Shown here piece by piece: positions 1 to 10,646 of a DNA stretch of 64,000 bases. This DNA is from Galerina marginata (Eukaryota > Basidiomycota > Agaricomycetes > Agaricales > Galerinaceae): positions 372,001 to 436,000 of the forward strand of contig JAECYW010000019.1 of the NCBI GenBank assembly GCA_023014335.1. The letters are read 5' to 3'. The notes beneath the pieces were generated by a model that was not told where the DNA came from, did not search any database, and saw only the letters and a program-made list of their open reading frames with translations. Position 1 is the first letter of the stretch; the number at the start of each line of letters is the position of its first letter. A program made the position numbers and the translations under genes.

Positions 1-1950
1 CGCTCGTCGCCGAAGGAGGTCATCATTGTATGTTGGAAGCAGGAGAGGAGGGAAGATGGTGGTATCGAATTAAGGAGTTTACGAAACCGGGTGACGCGGA
101 CGGGATGAGTGAGCAGGCTAGATTAGATAAGATCAGTCAAGATCATGTGACTCGAATCATTCGATCATCATGGCCTGCACCGCGCAAGTCGTTATTCAGA
201 GATTCTGTCCCTCCGACTCTTTCTTAAACATATAGAGAACTGGAGCAAAGGTTACAAAAAATCCAGGTAAGGACACCATTCAAGATTCAATTTGAAAAAC
301 AAGTTGCATGGTGACCTTGATCAGCTCCAAAATCAATCGACCTCAACTGACCTGAATAAGCATCACAGACTTGTCTACTTCAATGGTCCTCAACTTTCCA
401 AAATATTAAGAAAGAATTGTCTTGACCAGGGATTCTTGCGCATGCACCTACGAGCTTCACGTATCTTTCCACCCAGCTCTCTGCTTCCATTCACCGCCTT
501 CTTCAGCTGTGTTCTTGTTATCGCCTTAGGTAGACCTCGTCAAGACTTCATCTCATGGTTAATTATGAGTTTTGAAATGCCGTGGCTGATTCTTTGCTGA
601 TTTGTTGCAGGGCATCGGCGCCTATTCCAAGTGTCGGGCAAGTGTCGGGACCATTAAATGATCGAGGCCGCCCGATCAATGTGCTCACTGCTCGTTGTAT
701 AGAGTAAACTAGGCTCGACCCAGCCGATATGGATGAATACTTGGGATCAGTATTGTTACCATAACGGCTGGGAGGGATTGACCGTGATTGAACCGATGAA
801 CTTTTTAAAAATTCCGAGTGACCCAAAAAGGAAACGGCGCGTGTAACGTGATACGGCAACTAATTACGAGACCCGTTAGGGGATCGTTTTTGTACCACAG
901 TTCAGTTTTCGTTCTCACGGTTAAGTACCTTAGCCCCCGTTATGGTAATGCATTCGCACCATGTGTTTGGCATTCTCTCCAGCAATTCTCCGAGCTGTTG
1001 TCGTCGCCCTGACTGCCCCAACACATAATTCCAATGCCAACTATAGCCTATTAGTTCGATTAAAGTTTTTGGGGTAAGAGGAGGAATGATGCAATCGACA
1101 AGATCTTGGAACGGAAGGGTGGGAAATGTTTACCATAACAATTTTCCAGAAAATCTCTTTGTAAGCCCGTACCCATATCATATCTAATCTATAGCTTCAG
1201 AAAGGGTAGCTTTGAGCCCACCCGCTATGGCGGGCTATTTACAGGTACCTGAAGGTTTACCTATGAACCATTGAGATAGGCACGTATATTTGGTGCATAG
1301 GCAGTAAAACATCGATAGATTTACAAGAAATGACGCAGAAAAAGCGCTAATAAATGATTACAACATTGGAATAACTGTTCTTACCTCGGTTATGGCCCCT
1401 AGTTCCACGCGCCTCTGGCGAATAATGATGAGGAAGAGGTAATGCGACACATTATGTGAGTTGGAACCACTTCCGTTAGTTGTAGATTAGTTTGGAATCG
1501 CATTAGTCGAATGCTTAGCAAAAACAGACGAAAGATCATCAAATAATAAATTGAATTGAGGTAAATAACACTTACTTGAACTGGAAATTCGGAATCGCAG
1601 CAACACTAGGGGCGGCGATGCTGGTAGCAGCACCACATACTTGATGTGGAGGCAACATTCAAGGCGGGAGGTAACTACGAGCAAAGAGGCTCAGGCTCGG
1701 TGTAACGCCCACCGTGGCTGCTGGCATCACCTCCTGCCTGCATTAGTGCCATTGAGCCACAGAAGTACCAGTAGCATTAAACAGCGGCTGGTACTTGTAG
1801 TATTGATTGCGTTCGTTTAGGATCAACATGGATATGGTAGAAAAAGCGGCGTGTGGGTTGGAGAGTTTGTGTCGTTATCGGAAGCCGAAGTGATGCGCAG
1901 CGTGCCAGCGCCGGTCGTCGGTGGGTACTGTTCATTACAAGTTAGTGGCT
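1..1950. other. No supportable gene
   Basis: I see only short open frames (under about 105 codons), many without ATG starts, that overlap on both strands and show no recognisable domain or intron-exon pattern. The base composition is ordinary. A small direct repeat (AAGTGTCGGGC) lies near 630-650. This could be intergenic DNA or the remains of old insertions. Confidence 0.5.
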
Positions 1951-1956
1951 AGTTGT

Positions 1957-2800
1957 GCGGCGACAAGGAGGGAAATGAAACGAGTTGCGTAGACTCGTTT
2001 CACAACGTACTCAGTGGGTCTCCGATTGTTCTCTGTCTTCCTGCCTATCCGTTCGTGAATCCAAACTTTGACCCAGCAATGTCGTGCCATTTGTTGGTCA
2101 TTCACGTTCACGATGTTGTAGTGGGGTGTACCTGGCCTCGATAGGTGACTTACGGTTAGGTAACGAAAAAGAAGGAAATGAAACGAGTCCTTATGACTCG
2201 TTTCATGATGTACCTTGTGGGTCTTCCACCACGGTGAGTATATCCTCGTGTTTTGGCCGCCCCCAAAGCGTTCGGGATCATAGATACAAAATGTCGGCCC
2301 ACATCCTTCAAGTTGGAAGGGCACAGGGCGTACAACATGTTATAGATTGCTATTGTTCGCGTTGTGAAGATCTGTAAAGATTATTAGGAAGCAAAGGAGA
2401 AAAATAAAAATACTTACAGTACACTAGTTGAGGCGTGAAGGGGGTGGACCTGTGAAATAAGATGGTGGCTGCTGCTCATCAGAAGTGAGTTGCAGGTGGG
2501 CGGCGACAAGGAGGGAAGTGAAACGAGTCGCATAGACTCATTTCACGACGTACTCAGTGGGTCTCCTATACCTTAGGTCTCCCCTTGTGTTCCGCCGCCC
2601 CGCTTATCCGTCTGCGAATCCAAATGTTAGCCCACAGCCTTCCAGTTGGAAAGAAGGTGCACAATGTGTTAGGTTTACGATCTTGTTGTGGATGGAACTG
2701 TTAGGACTGGGTAAGTTGCGGGTTGGGTGACGAAAAGGAGGGAAGTGAAACCAGTCTATGCGACTCGCTCAGTCACGACGTACCTTGCGGATCTTCTACA
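1957..2800. repeat. Four degenerate hairpin-bearing repeats
   Basis: Four related segments begin near 1957, 2160, 2500 and 2727. Each starts with GACAAGGAGGGAA or GACGAAAAGGAGGGAA, continues into an inverted repeat built on GAAACGAGTC, and is followed by ACGTAC(T)..GTGGGTCTYC. The inverted repeat is perfect in the first two copies (arms inside 1977-2001 and 2178-2206), has one mismatch in the third (2520-2544) and is degenerate in the fourth. Copies 1 and 3 are closest to each other, as are 2 and 4, so the arrangement looks like a duplicated dimer of about 550 bp. The function is unknown. A decayed foldback or MITE-like origin is possible, but I see no element ends. Confidence 0.7.
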
Positions 2801-2829
2801 CCCTGTGTATCACTTCCTATACATTTATT

Positions 2830-3157
2830 GAGGCATCGAGGGAGCGGACATCCAAGGTTTTAAGATGGCGAAAGTTGAACGTTGAAAGTCGGAGGCATAG
2901 CTCAACAGAATTAATCAGTTGGTGGTTTGCCAAGAAACGTGATAGAGGAAACCCGGTCCGGAAACTTGGCTCTTGGTTAGTGCATGTTTGGTGAGTCGAC
3001 TCGGGCTCAAATAGGTCTCGTACATGCCGCGCACTGCGATGGCCCGCAAGGCAAGTTGGGACGCGCCGCAAAGACGCGTCGGTGAGACATGTCTTGTACA
3101 TACGAACGCAGTCTGAGGTCGAGTAGTGAATCATAGAATAAAACTATCATGCCTGTA
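2830..3157. other. Short intergenic stretch, nothing recognised
   Basis: Overlapping short frames on both strands without recognisable motifs. It lies directly downstream, in minus-strand terms, of the interrupted ORF that ends at 3158. Confidence 0.4.
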
Positions 3158-3477
3158 TCATCTAAAGTCAAGCAATATACAGCTAAAGAGCTTGATCTCG
3201 CCCACATATCTGAAAAGTGCTTCGAGAAATTGGGCCTGGATCTCCACTATGCTCCTCCTCTCTGCTTCTGCTAGATCCTGAGCTATCGGTGTATCTTCCA
3301 CTGCAATTTGACGAAGTTTTCTTTTTTTTGGGACTGGCGTAAAGGCATCAAAAAACTCGAAAGAATTGGTCTGAGAAAGGATTTGCAAGGGTGCATTCAT
3401 AAGCGGGGTGCTGAAACCTTTAACAAAGCTGGAAGAGCGCCATGTCAGAGGAGCCGGCGTATGAGGAACTTGCGCGT

Positions 3478-3645
3478 TGGGGGCTGCCTAGTGCTCCTGT
3501 AGCTGATCTGCTGCTGCTGCTTGCTGGAAACCGGGAAATGGAGTAAGTGTGATGTGATAGTATGAACGAACGTGCTAATGCTAATGCTAATGTGTGTCTA
3601 AGTCGGTTCGGACCCCGCTCGGCTGGTTCCGCCAGCACCGCCACA
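3478..3645 (-). repeat. Gypsy 3' LTR
   Basis: Left-hand copy of the 168 bp LTR (starts TGGGGGCTGCC, ends CCGCCACA on the plus strand). Because the element is on the minus strand this is its 3' LTR. It contains a GCTAATGCTAATGCTAAT triplet and differs from the other LTR at about three bases. Confidence 0.95.
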
Positions 3646-3660
3646 TCTGCCCACCCTTTA
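3646..3660 (-). other. Polypurine tract of the Gypsy element
   Basis: On the minus strand the bases just before the 3' LTR read AAAGGGTGGGCAGA, a purine-rich run at the position where plus-strand DNA synthesis is primed in LTR elements. Confidence 0.7.
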
Positions 3661-3807
3661 GTGACGTCCGCCTGGACCGTCCAAGGGGGTTCTGTCCTTG
3701 AAAACGCTTGCTCCGCGCCGCCCAATGCACCATCCAGCAACACACTCGTGGGTGTGGCGGATGACCAGCATGGTGACTCTCGGTGAAGGTGAAAAGCACC
3801 TCAAGTT

Positions 3808-6800
3808 TTAGAGGGCGTCCGGCAACTGGTTCAGGTGGAACTCGGTTGCCATCCGTTCTTCTGCTTCCGCAATGTTCAGGTCGTTTTCGGAGGGTGTGGT
3901 GTCTTCGCGTGGGTACTGTGTGTCGAGGGTTGTTCCTCTTAGGGGTATATAATGACGCATTCTGCGTGAGTGAAAAATTCCTTTCAGTGGGATTCCGGAT
4001 GTTGTGCAAAGAGAAAAGGAATTATAAAACTCCCCGTGTATTATGCGTGGTTCTGACCACTTGGGAGTAAGTTTATTAATGGAGCGGTGGTTGAAGTCTG
4101 ATGCTGAGTTGTAGACTTGGACCAGGTCGCCTATGTGGAAGGTGGTAATGGGTGCATTAGAGTCAAAGGACGTCTTCCGACGTTCAGCTTCCTCAAGAGA
4201 GAGTAGGTGGGCATTAGCGCGGAAAGTTTCCGCGAGTGTAAAGTTGAGGTGCGTGTCGGCTGTTGTTGTGGGTAATGGAATGAGTGGTAGGGGCGTGTCC
4301 GGACGCAGTGGGAGACCAAAGAGGAGTTCGCGGGGTGATGCATTGAGGGCTGGTAGGATTCGGTCGTTCATTTGACGAATGGCTTCGTCGAGGTATTCTG
4401 GCCAGTTGTTGGGGAGAGATTGCGGATCTGTGTTCGAGTCATCAGTAGTATTGTCGTGGTCAGGTGCACAGAGACGTTTGAGTCTGCCGAGGAGGAGTTT
4501 ATTCGAGTTTTCTATCAAGCCGTTGACCCATGGTGCATATGCAGGAGTGATGATATGTTGGACACGTTCTTCACTGCAGTATTGATCGACTTCGGTGTTG
4601 TTGAAATGAGAACCGCCATCAGACATGAATGTTCGGGGGACTGCATAATCGTGGAATATGCGTCTAAGCGATGTGACCGTTGACTTGCCTGTGCCTGCTG
4701 CCTTCAGTTTGGTGGGCCATACAAAACCTGAGTACGTGTCAATGTAAAGGCCGACAGTCTTGAAGCCGCCTTTCCCCTGGGGAAGTGAGAGGTAGTCTCC
4801 GGCAATGAGTGCGAAGGGTTGTGTTCTTCGAATTGGTTGGAGGGCCGAATTTTTGGCGGGGGCACCAAATGATTTGCACTTTGGGCATTTGAGTTGGGCT
4901 TGTCGGCAGTCCGTGAGCATGCCTGGCCAGAAGTAGCAATCTCGGAGGTGGAGCTGGATATGCTCTGGTCCGAAGCATCCATTTGAAATATGTGCGTCGA
5001 GTGCGTAGGCGAATCCATTTTTGGCTGGGATACATTCTGTTTTAGCAACGCGGTCGCTAGCTTTCGTACTGACCTTCCAGAGTTTGTTGTCGAGGGTGAT
5101 GAAGCCCGATGATCTGTGTGCAGCCTTCCGGCGGTCTGAGGGTGTTGATCCAGCTTCATGGCCTAGTAGATGCTTGACTATTGGTTCGAAGAAGATGTCG
5201 CCTGCGAATTGGAGCTCGAGAGGGTGGTGGTTTGGTGGGACATCGGTTATCCCTAGGATGTCGTTTGCTATGCCCTTTGTTGCTTCCCAGTTTGGAAGTA
5301 CCGACCAGTCCGAGCCGTCTGAGTCTGACCTTTCTCGTCCTTCCCACATTCTGCTCAGGCCGTCCGCAACCGGATTCTCCACACCTGGTCTATGGCGTAT
5401 TGCTATGATATTATGGGCAAGAATGGTCTCCTTCCAGCGGCTGTGGTGGACACTCATCTTCTCCTGCATCAGACAGTCTCGTAGTGCTTGACAGTCCGTT
5501 TCAATCTCAAGTGGGGACCCATAGATGTAGGGTTCAAATTCATCTAAACTGTACTTCAGTGCTGCAAACTCTAGCAGGAAGGGCTCGTACTTAGCTTCGC
5601 TTTTTGATGTACGTTTTGAGCAGTAGGAGATCGGATGCCAGCGTGTAACTTCCTTGCCGTTGGTGTCAACTGAAGTGAATGGTTGGGATAGGAAGCCTGC
5701 AAAGCCTTGCATGGAGCCATCTGTCGTCGCACGGAATGGGCGTCCGTCATACTGTGGGGTTCGGAGGAGTGGTTCTTCTGATAAAAGGCACTTTAAGGTT
5801 ACAAAAGCCTTCTGTTGTTCAGGTCCCCATTTTGCCTTTAGTGAAGATGATGCCAATGCTCTCTTGTATGCACCTTTCCGAACCCGCCATGTGCTGCTGG
5901 GTTGCTCTGGTACTTTGATGTCGCGAGTGAGGTCTGAGAGTGGTGCTGCAATGCGGGCGTAGTTTGAGATGAGGCGTCTGAAGTAATTTGTTAGCCCCAG
6001 GAATCCCATTAATTGTTGGACAGTTTCTGGTACGGGCCAATTGACAACTGCTCCAACCTTGTCCAGGTTTGGACGGATGCCTTGAGGGCCGACCATTGCT
6101 CCTGCGAAGAGTACATCTGTAAAGAAGAGCTTGGTTTTCGATGGGGAAAGAGAGAGGCATTTGGACCGGCATCTGTGAAAGAATTTCCGTAAGTTCTCAA
6201 GCTTGGTTTCGAAGATATCACCTGGTAAGCATATGTCATCCATCCAGTTTATGAGTTCTCGGCCTATCATATCATCCAGGGCAATGGCTACCATTTCACA
6301 GAATGTTGCGGGGGCACCTGTCAGACCGAATGGCATGCGTAGGTACACATAGTAGCCACGTCCTTCAACGTAAAAGGCTGCATAGGGGACAGATTCATCA
6401 TCCAGGGGGACTGCATAGTATCCAGCTGCAAAATCAATGACGCTGGCCCAGCGGTGCCCTGCGGCAAACTCTTGTTTTGTTCGTAGATCACCTGCTGGAA
6501 ATGGTGGGACCTGCGTGACTTTGTTCAGTGCATTGAACGCATGACAAACTCGCCACTTAGTCTTGGTTTCATTTGGTGCTTTCCCATCTGTTGCTTCTAG
6601 GGTTGCTTCTGACTCGTTTGCCGTGTTGCCATCTGGTATCTGCTCCCAGAAGGGGGGAAGACCATTTCTTTTGCATTCCAAATTGACCTCCCGGAGAACG
6701 TCGGCTCTTGTCATTCCCACTTTGCCTGCATCCTTTGGTGCAAGGTTGGTGCTGTTCAAGCACTTGATGAATTCACCTGGGACCTTCTGAATGACGTGTG

Positions 6801-8763
6801 ATTTCTCCATGTCGTCGAGGATATTATGGAACCACGTTTTCTGACCCTCAGTTACTGGGCGTTGATTGATACGTGTTGAAAACTTCTGGTCTGGCTCAAC
6901 ATTCAGTTTGTGTTTATACCAATCAACATAGAGGACTTCGCTGAGTGAAAGGGCAAAAACATCGGCATATTCTCTGATGAGTGCGCGGACTTGGTCGCGT
7001 TGTTCATCTGTGAGGTCTGGTCCAATCTGGATGGTTTTCAGGATTTCCTCAACTCGAGTTTCGTCAAATGGTTTGGTCATCCTGGCTGATGTATTGGTGC
7101 CTCTGTCGATCTTGAACTCCTCTGTGGTGACGTCGCCGACCACATTGACTGGTTCTGTGGTCTCATCCTTTCCTTCTGAGTCCTGGTTAGGTCCTTGGGT
7201 GTCTGAGGCCATTTCTCGGAGAGTGTCAAGTTGGTTGCGAAGTTGTTTGATCCTGATTTCCGACTGAACCAGAGTTGAGAGTTGGTCCGTAGCTGAGGTC
7301 GCTTTCGCATTAATGCCAAGGAGTTGGGCTACCTGACGTGTTTGTCGATGAAACTTCCATTTGTTTGCTAAGATTGCGTCGTTTTCTGTTCGTCGGCCCT
7401 TGGGTGTTTGTGGGTCTTCGGCACAGGTGTGTATTGGCTGCATGTTTTTGTTGGCTAGGATTGTGAAGAGTAAAAGTGCTTGTTCCTCGCGTTCTTGTCT
7501 TTTGTTTGGCCTTTCTTGACGTGGACCAAAGGGCTGTGTGGGGTTTTTTGAGTCATCTGCCATTGAGTACCATTTCTCCCACTCTGGTTGATCTTGTACG
7601 TGGTCGTCCTTTGTGATTAGGTTTGCCCATCGTGTCTCTGCTCGTGGTGTGTCAGAGCTATTGATTTGCATGATCCGAGTCCATTCCTTAGCTAGTTGGT
7701 CCTCTGGGGTTGCCTCAATAATTGCATTGCGTTCCTCTGCTCGTTTCATGGCTTTGAGCTGGCGTTCCACACTTGCATTCTTGGACAATGCTTGTGACCG
7801 TTGTTGTTGGCGTTCCGTTTGTTGCATCAGTTTTGTGTGCTCCGTTTTCTCTGATTCATAGACATTTTGGGGACGCCATCCATGGTTTTGTGGGCCAGGT
7901 GCTGGGTCATCATCTGTTGGGGGTGGTAGCTTGTCAGGGTCGTCATCGTCAAGATCGCTGGCATCCTGGTCAAAATCAGAAAAATCAGAATCGCTGTCAT
8001 AAATTTCGCCTTCGGAATCTTCATCTTCAGAACTGTCTTCATCTGAATCATCTGTTGGTATAAGAGCTGGAATGGAGATAGGGTTGACAGTTTGCATGTT
8101 TCTGTCATAATCAGCTTTATCTGTCAAGTTGTTGGTAATGATCTCTTCTTCGCCGGTTTTCCCAATGGTGATCTCGTCCTTGACATAGTCATGGTGTGCA
8201 CGGACAGCCTGTAGCCATGGTTTGCCTAAAATAACATCAAAAGCACCTTTACAATCAAAGACTTCAAAATGACTTAACGCTTCTGTTCCTCCCACTTGAA
8301 CTGTGCCTGTCCATATGCCCTTTGACCTGATCCTGTCATTGTTGGCAACATTGATTACAGTTTGTGACTCAGTAAGGGCTGCGAGACAGTGGCCATAGCG
8401 CTTCCATCGATCCAGTGAGATGCAGTTCTTCATTGCTCCATCGTCTACCTGACCCGTTGCCCTCACAACTACTTCTCCCAGTCCTTTAAGTTGAATGCGT
8501 TGCATAAATGGTTTTGAAGGTGCATTATGACTTTCTGAAGTGGACATTTTGAGGATACGGTCTGCCGTTGGGGCGGTGTACAGGAGAACGGATAATGTAT
8601 TATCTAGATAATAGACATCGGTGTGTACTCGAGTAACGTCCCAGCCCATAGTTGCATGCTCCTGACAGGTGTTCGCTGGTATCACCTCTCTGGCGGCAGA
8701 TCCGGTATCTGAGGTATTGATTACAGGAGGGTCGCGAACCTCTAATCGCGAACCTCCTGAACA
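3808..8763 (-). CDS. Pol polyprotein (protease-RT-RNase H-integrase)
   Basis: The frame has no ATG near its start and opens upstream of the gag stop, so I start it at the first codon after the proposed -1 slip; about 1,651 codons follow. An aspartic protease motif appears as VDDGA near 8445 (family usual D-T/S-G). Reverse transcriptase spans about 6750-6100, with IDFAAGYYAVPL and the catalytic NWMDD at about 6235-6248. RNase H carries TDGSMQG (about 5710) and ends HRPGVENPVADGLSR. Integrase has the H-H-C-C zinc region (GCFGPEHI ... CPKC, about 5000-4860) and a D,D-35-E core at GDYLSLP, MSDGGSHF and GLIENSNK (about 4800-4520). No stops or frameshifts are seen, so Pol looks intact. The C-terminal tail (IGDLVQVY ... 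KWSEPRII) resembles the GPY/F-type end of fungal Gypsy integrases. The VDDGA protease site is unusual. Confidence 0.93.
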   Translation of the reverse strand, partial: CSGGSRLEVRDPPVINTSDTGSAAREVIPANTCQEHATMGWDVTRVHTDVYYLDNTLSVLLYTAPTADRILKMSTSESHNAPSKPFMQRIQLKGLGEVVVRATGQVDDGAMKNCISLDRWKRYGHCLAALTESQTVINVANNDRIRSKGIWTGTVQVGGTEALSHFEVFDCKGAFDVILGKPWLQAVRAHHDYVKDEITIGKTGEEEIITNNLTDKADYDRNMQTVNPISIPALIPTDDSDEDSSEDEDSEGEIYDSDSDFSDFDQDASDLDDDDPDKLPPPTDDDPAPGPQNHGWRPQNVYESEKTEHTKLMQQTERQQQRSQALSKNASVERQLKAMKRAEERNAIIEATPEDQLAKEWTRIMQINSSDTPRAETRWANLITKDDHVQDQPEWEKWYSMADDSKNPTQPFGPRQERPNKRQEREEQALLLFTILANKNMQPIHTCAEDPQTPKGRRTENDAILANKWKFHRQTRQVAQLLGINAKATSATDQLSTLVQSEIRIKQLRNQLDTLREMASDTQGPNQDSEGKDETTEPVNVVGDVTTEEFKIDRGTNTSARMTKPFDETRVEEILKTIQIGPDLTDEQRDQVRALIREYADVFALSLSEVLYVDWYKHKLNVEPDQKFSTRINQRPVTEGQKTWFHNILDDMEKSHVIQKVPGEFIKCLNSTNLAPKDAGKVGMTRADVLREVNLECKRNGLPPFWEQIPDGNTANESEATLEATDGKAPNETKTKWRVCHAFNALNKVTQVPPFPAGDLRTKQEFAAGHRWASVIDFAAGYYAVPLDDESVPYAAFYVEGRGYYVYLRMPFGLTGAPATFCEMVAIALDDMIGRELINWMDDICLPGDIFETKLENLRKFFHRCRSKCLSLSPSKTKLFFTDVLFAGAMVGPQGIRPNLDKVGAVVNWPVPETVQQLMGFLGLTNYFRRLISNYARIAAPLSDLTRDIKVPEQPSSTWRVRKGAYKRALASSSLKAKWGPEQQKAFVTLKCLLSEEPLLRTPQYDGRPFRATTDGSMQGFAGFLSQPFTSVDTNGKEVTRWHPISYCSKRTSKSEAKYEPFLLEFAALKYSLDEFEPYIYGSPLEIETDCQALRDCLMQEKMSVHHSRWKETILAHNIIAIRHRPGVENPVADGLSRMWEGRERSDSDGSDWSVLPNWEATKGIANDILGITDVPPNHHPLELQFAGDIFFEPIVKHLLGHEAGSTPSDRRKAAHRSSGFITLDNKLWKVSTKASDRVAKTECIPAKNGFAYALDAHISNGCFGPEHIQLHLRDCYFWPGMLTDCRQAQLKCPKCKSFGAPAKNSALQPIRRTQPFALIAGDYLSLPQGKGGFKTVGLYIDTYSGFVWPTKLKAAGTGKSTVTSLRRIFHDYAVPRTFMSDGGSHFNNTEVDQYCSEERVQHIITPAYAPWVNGLIENSNKLLLGRLKRLCAPDHDNTTDDSNTDPQSLPNNWPEYLDEAIRQMNDRILPALNASPRELLFGLPLRPDTPLPLIPLPTTTADTHLNFTLAETFRANAHLLSLEEAERRKTSFDSNAPITTFHIGDLVQVYNSASDFNHRSINKLTPKWSEPRIIHGEFYNSFSLCTTSGIPLKGIFHSRRMRHYIPLRGTTLDTQYPREDTTPSENDLNIAEAEERMATEFHLNQLPDAL

Positions 8764-8769
8764 TTTCCC
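8726..8769 (-). promoter_or_regulatory. Predicted -1 ribosomal frameshift signal gag/pol
   Basis: On the minus strand the gag frame reads CAG GGA AAT, giving the slippery heptamer G GGA AAT (8769-8763; X XXY YYZ). It is followed by a 5-nt spacer and then a hairpin with two 12-nt arms (8757-8746 and 8737-8726, one mismatch) and an 8-nt loop that contains the gag TAG stop. The pol frame is offset by -1 and open across this site. Slippery heptamer, spacer length and structure all match the canonical arrangement known from retroviruses and some LTR elements. The sequence is direct evidence; use of the signal is inferred. Confidence 0.75.
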
Positions 8770-10151
8770 TGGCTATCGTGTTCCTCTTCAAAGTGGAGCT
8801 GGGCTGCATCGTAGATAGCAGGATCGTAAGGCATAGTTTCATTTTGGAAGTTGATTTGCGAGACAGAGGAGAAGTCGGTCCGGGCACGTCCATACAGGTT
8901 GCGGCCGATAAGGGCCCTCCAGCATTGTTCGCGTTGGTTGATACGGGGGGTGGCTGGGTCGCAGTCCCTGGTGATGTGACCTTGGCCTCCGCAACCGAAA
9001 CATTCCCGCGAGCCTAATGGTGCTGTGCCTGGTGTCAGCGGGTAAGGCGTTGTTGTGAAATCTACTTCCCTTGAGGGAGGGTAGACACTCTCCCAGGCCT
9101 GCATTGCTGCTGTATACTGGGCAATTCCCTCTGGTGAGTTTGAGAAGATGGAAGCGGCGGTGATGGCCCTTCGTGCTAGTTCCGTATTGTCCATTTGCGG
9201 GCGGTTGGGGGATGGTGTCTGTGGCATTGGTGGTACTTTATTGAAGATAGAGCCAGGGTGGAGGGTGGTACTGTTTGAGAAGAATGAGTTGGATGGCGTG
9301 GATGGTGACTGGTTGAGATTTTGGTTGGTTGGCGTGGTTGGTGTGCGGGCATTCCACTGCGGCATATGCGGGGGTGCTTGGCGGGTCGTAATTGGCGTTG
9401 ATACTGAGGGGGTTGGTGGGGTCACTGTCGGGGTTGAGATCCTAGTAGGGGTTGAGTATGGTGGCGCAGGTCGTCCTGGTGAGTAGAGACTGGATGCCGT
9501 GAATCTCGAGGTCAGCACATTGACATTGTTCGAGGGATGGCTGGTTGCGCCCATTGACTGAAGGATGTTCTGTCAGATTGACTCTCTGTTCTCGTGTTCG
9601 TCTGCCAGGCGGTCCATGGAGATCGATGCGACTGCTGCCAGAAAGGTGGTCCAGTCGCTCAGACCAGCTGGAAGGGTCATACGGATTATGAGCGGCAGGC
9701 CCCGACGGACTTGAGGGATGAGGTGGCCTTTTGCGTCATCCAACACATCTATGAGCGCTCTGACTTCCTCGACCCAGACAACATGTGAGTAGACCTTGTC
9801 ACCATCTCGTTCCATCATGATCCCGACGTCGGCATCTGCCAGCACAGTCAAGCGAAGCTTCTCGAGTAGTTCTTCGCGGGATGGCTCAACGATGGTTGGG
9901 AGTGGCCATCTGGCCGTAAAAGCTGTGTAGAAAGTGTCCCAGTTTGTAGGCTTGTCGGCTGCGACGAGACGAAGGTACCATACCTCTGCAGGACGGCCTG
10001 GTTCGAGGCCTTTAGCAAACCTGTAGAACTTCGTGTCCGCTGTGGTTTTGTCATCGAACTTGCCCTCAAGACGTCTGAACCAGATGTGGGGCTTTTCTCC
10101 TGCTGAGTAGTCACCTCGGAAAAGTTTGTCCTCGATTTTCAATGTTGACAT
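8742..10151 (-). CDS. Gag-like protein with CCHC knuckle, one in-frame TGA
   Basis: The ATG at 10151 opens a frame (MSTLKIEDKLFRGDY) typical of fungal Gypsy Gag: the first 190 residues carry a tryptophan-rich capsid-like segment (WFRRLEGKF, WYLRL, FYTAFTARW). The frame meets TGA at 9573-9575 and continues in the same frame through a Pro/Thr/Ser-rich linker to the zinc knuckle CFGCGGQGHITRDC (about 9010-8965), ending at TAG 8742. With the TGA ignored it is 470 codons. The TGA lies where CGA would give Arg (a C-to-T change), so a recent point mutation is likely. Stop-codon readthrough cannot be excluded. The last codons overlap the pol frame. Confidence 0.85.
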
Positions 10152-10459
10152 TCCGTCGGATGTTGGGGGGTGCTCGATGGGTGGGGGTGGTTCGTCCGGC
10201 GAGTGTGGTCGTGAGCTTACGCTAGGTGTTAGTGTTGATACTGTGGAAGGTGTCTGCGGTGACGATCTGCTGTGTCGGGTTTCTGTTGTGGTCCTGCTGC
10301 GCTGTCTGAGATCTTGCTGTTGATTCTGGTCAGTAGCTCTTCGTTCTGCTATCCCTCGGAGAACTTCTGAGGCCTGTAGAAGGTCCTGTTGTGTATGCCG
10401 TGTCGTCTTTGGCTTTGTCCTCGCCAGCTTGACTGTCTAAAGCACGTGCTGTGTCAAAT

Positions 10460-10475
10460 CGCACTCTTATCACCA
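10460..10475 (-). other. Primer-binding site of the Gypsy element
   Basis: The plus strand here reads CGCACTCTTATCACCA, which has the form of a tRNA 3' end including CCA. Its complement lies 3 nt inside the 5' LTR of this minus-strand element. The tRNA identity was not determined. Confidence 0.75.
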
Positions 10476-10478
10476 AGA

Positions 10479-10646
10479 TGGGGGCTGCCTAGTGCTCCTG
10501 TAGCTGATCTGCTGCTGCTGCTTGCTGGAAACCGGGAAATGGAGTAAGTGTGGTGTGATAGTATGAACGAACGTGCTAATGCTAATGCTAATGTGTGTCT
10601 AAGTCGGTTTGGACCCCGCTCGGCTGGTTCCGCCAGCACTGCCACA
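10479..10646 (-). repeat. Gypsy 5' LTR
   Basis: Right-hand 168 bp LTR, carrying the element's promoter and polyadenylation functions by analogy with other LTR elements. It is followed outside by GCGT, the second copy of the target duplication. Confidence 0.95.

Larger units (their letters stand above)
3478..10646 (-). mobile_element. Complete Gypsy-type LTR retrotransposon
   Basis: The element is 7,169 bp, bounded by 168 bp direct repeats that start TG and end CA and differ at about three positions, and flanked by a 4 bp target duplication (GCGT at 3474-3477 and 10647-10650). Reading on the minus strand, the order is 5' LTR, primer-binding site, gag with a CCHC knuckle, a gag/pol frame change, protease, reverse transcriptase, RNase H, integrase, polypurine tract and 3' LTR. 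Integrase after RNase H is the Ty3/Gypsy order. No chromodomain was recognised at the C terminus. Near-identical LTRs indicate a fairly recent insertion. One in-frame TGA in gag may make it non-autonomous. Confidence 0.95.

Noticed and set aside
563..859. 98-codon minus-strand ORF
   Set aside because: Ser-rich, no ATG context or domain, overlapped by other frames; no support.
3808..8685. Separate pol gene starting at 8685
   Set aside because: The codon at 8685 is GTG, not ATG, and the frame is open further upstream to the slippery site, so expression by frameshifting is more likely.
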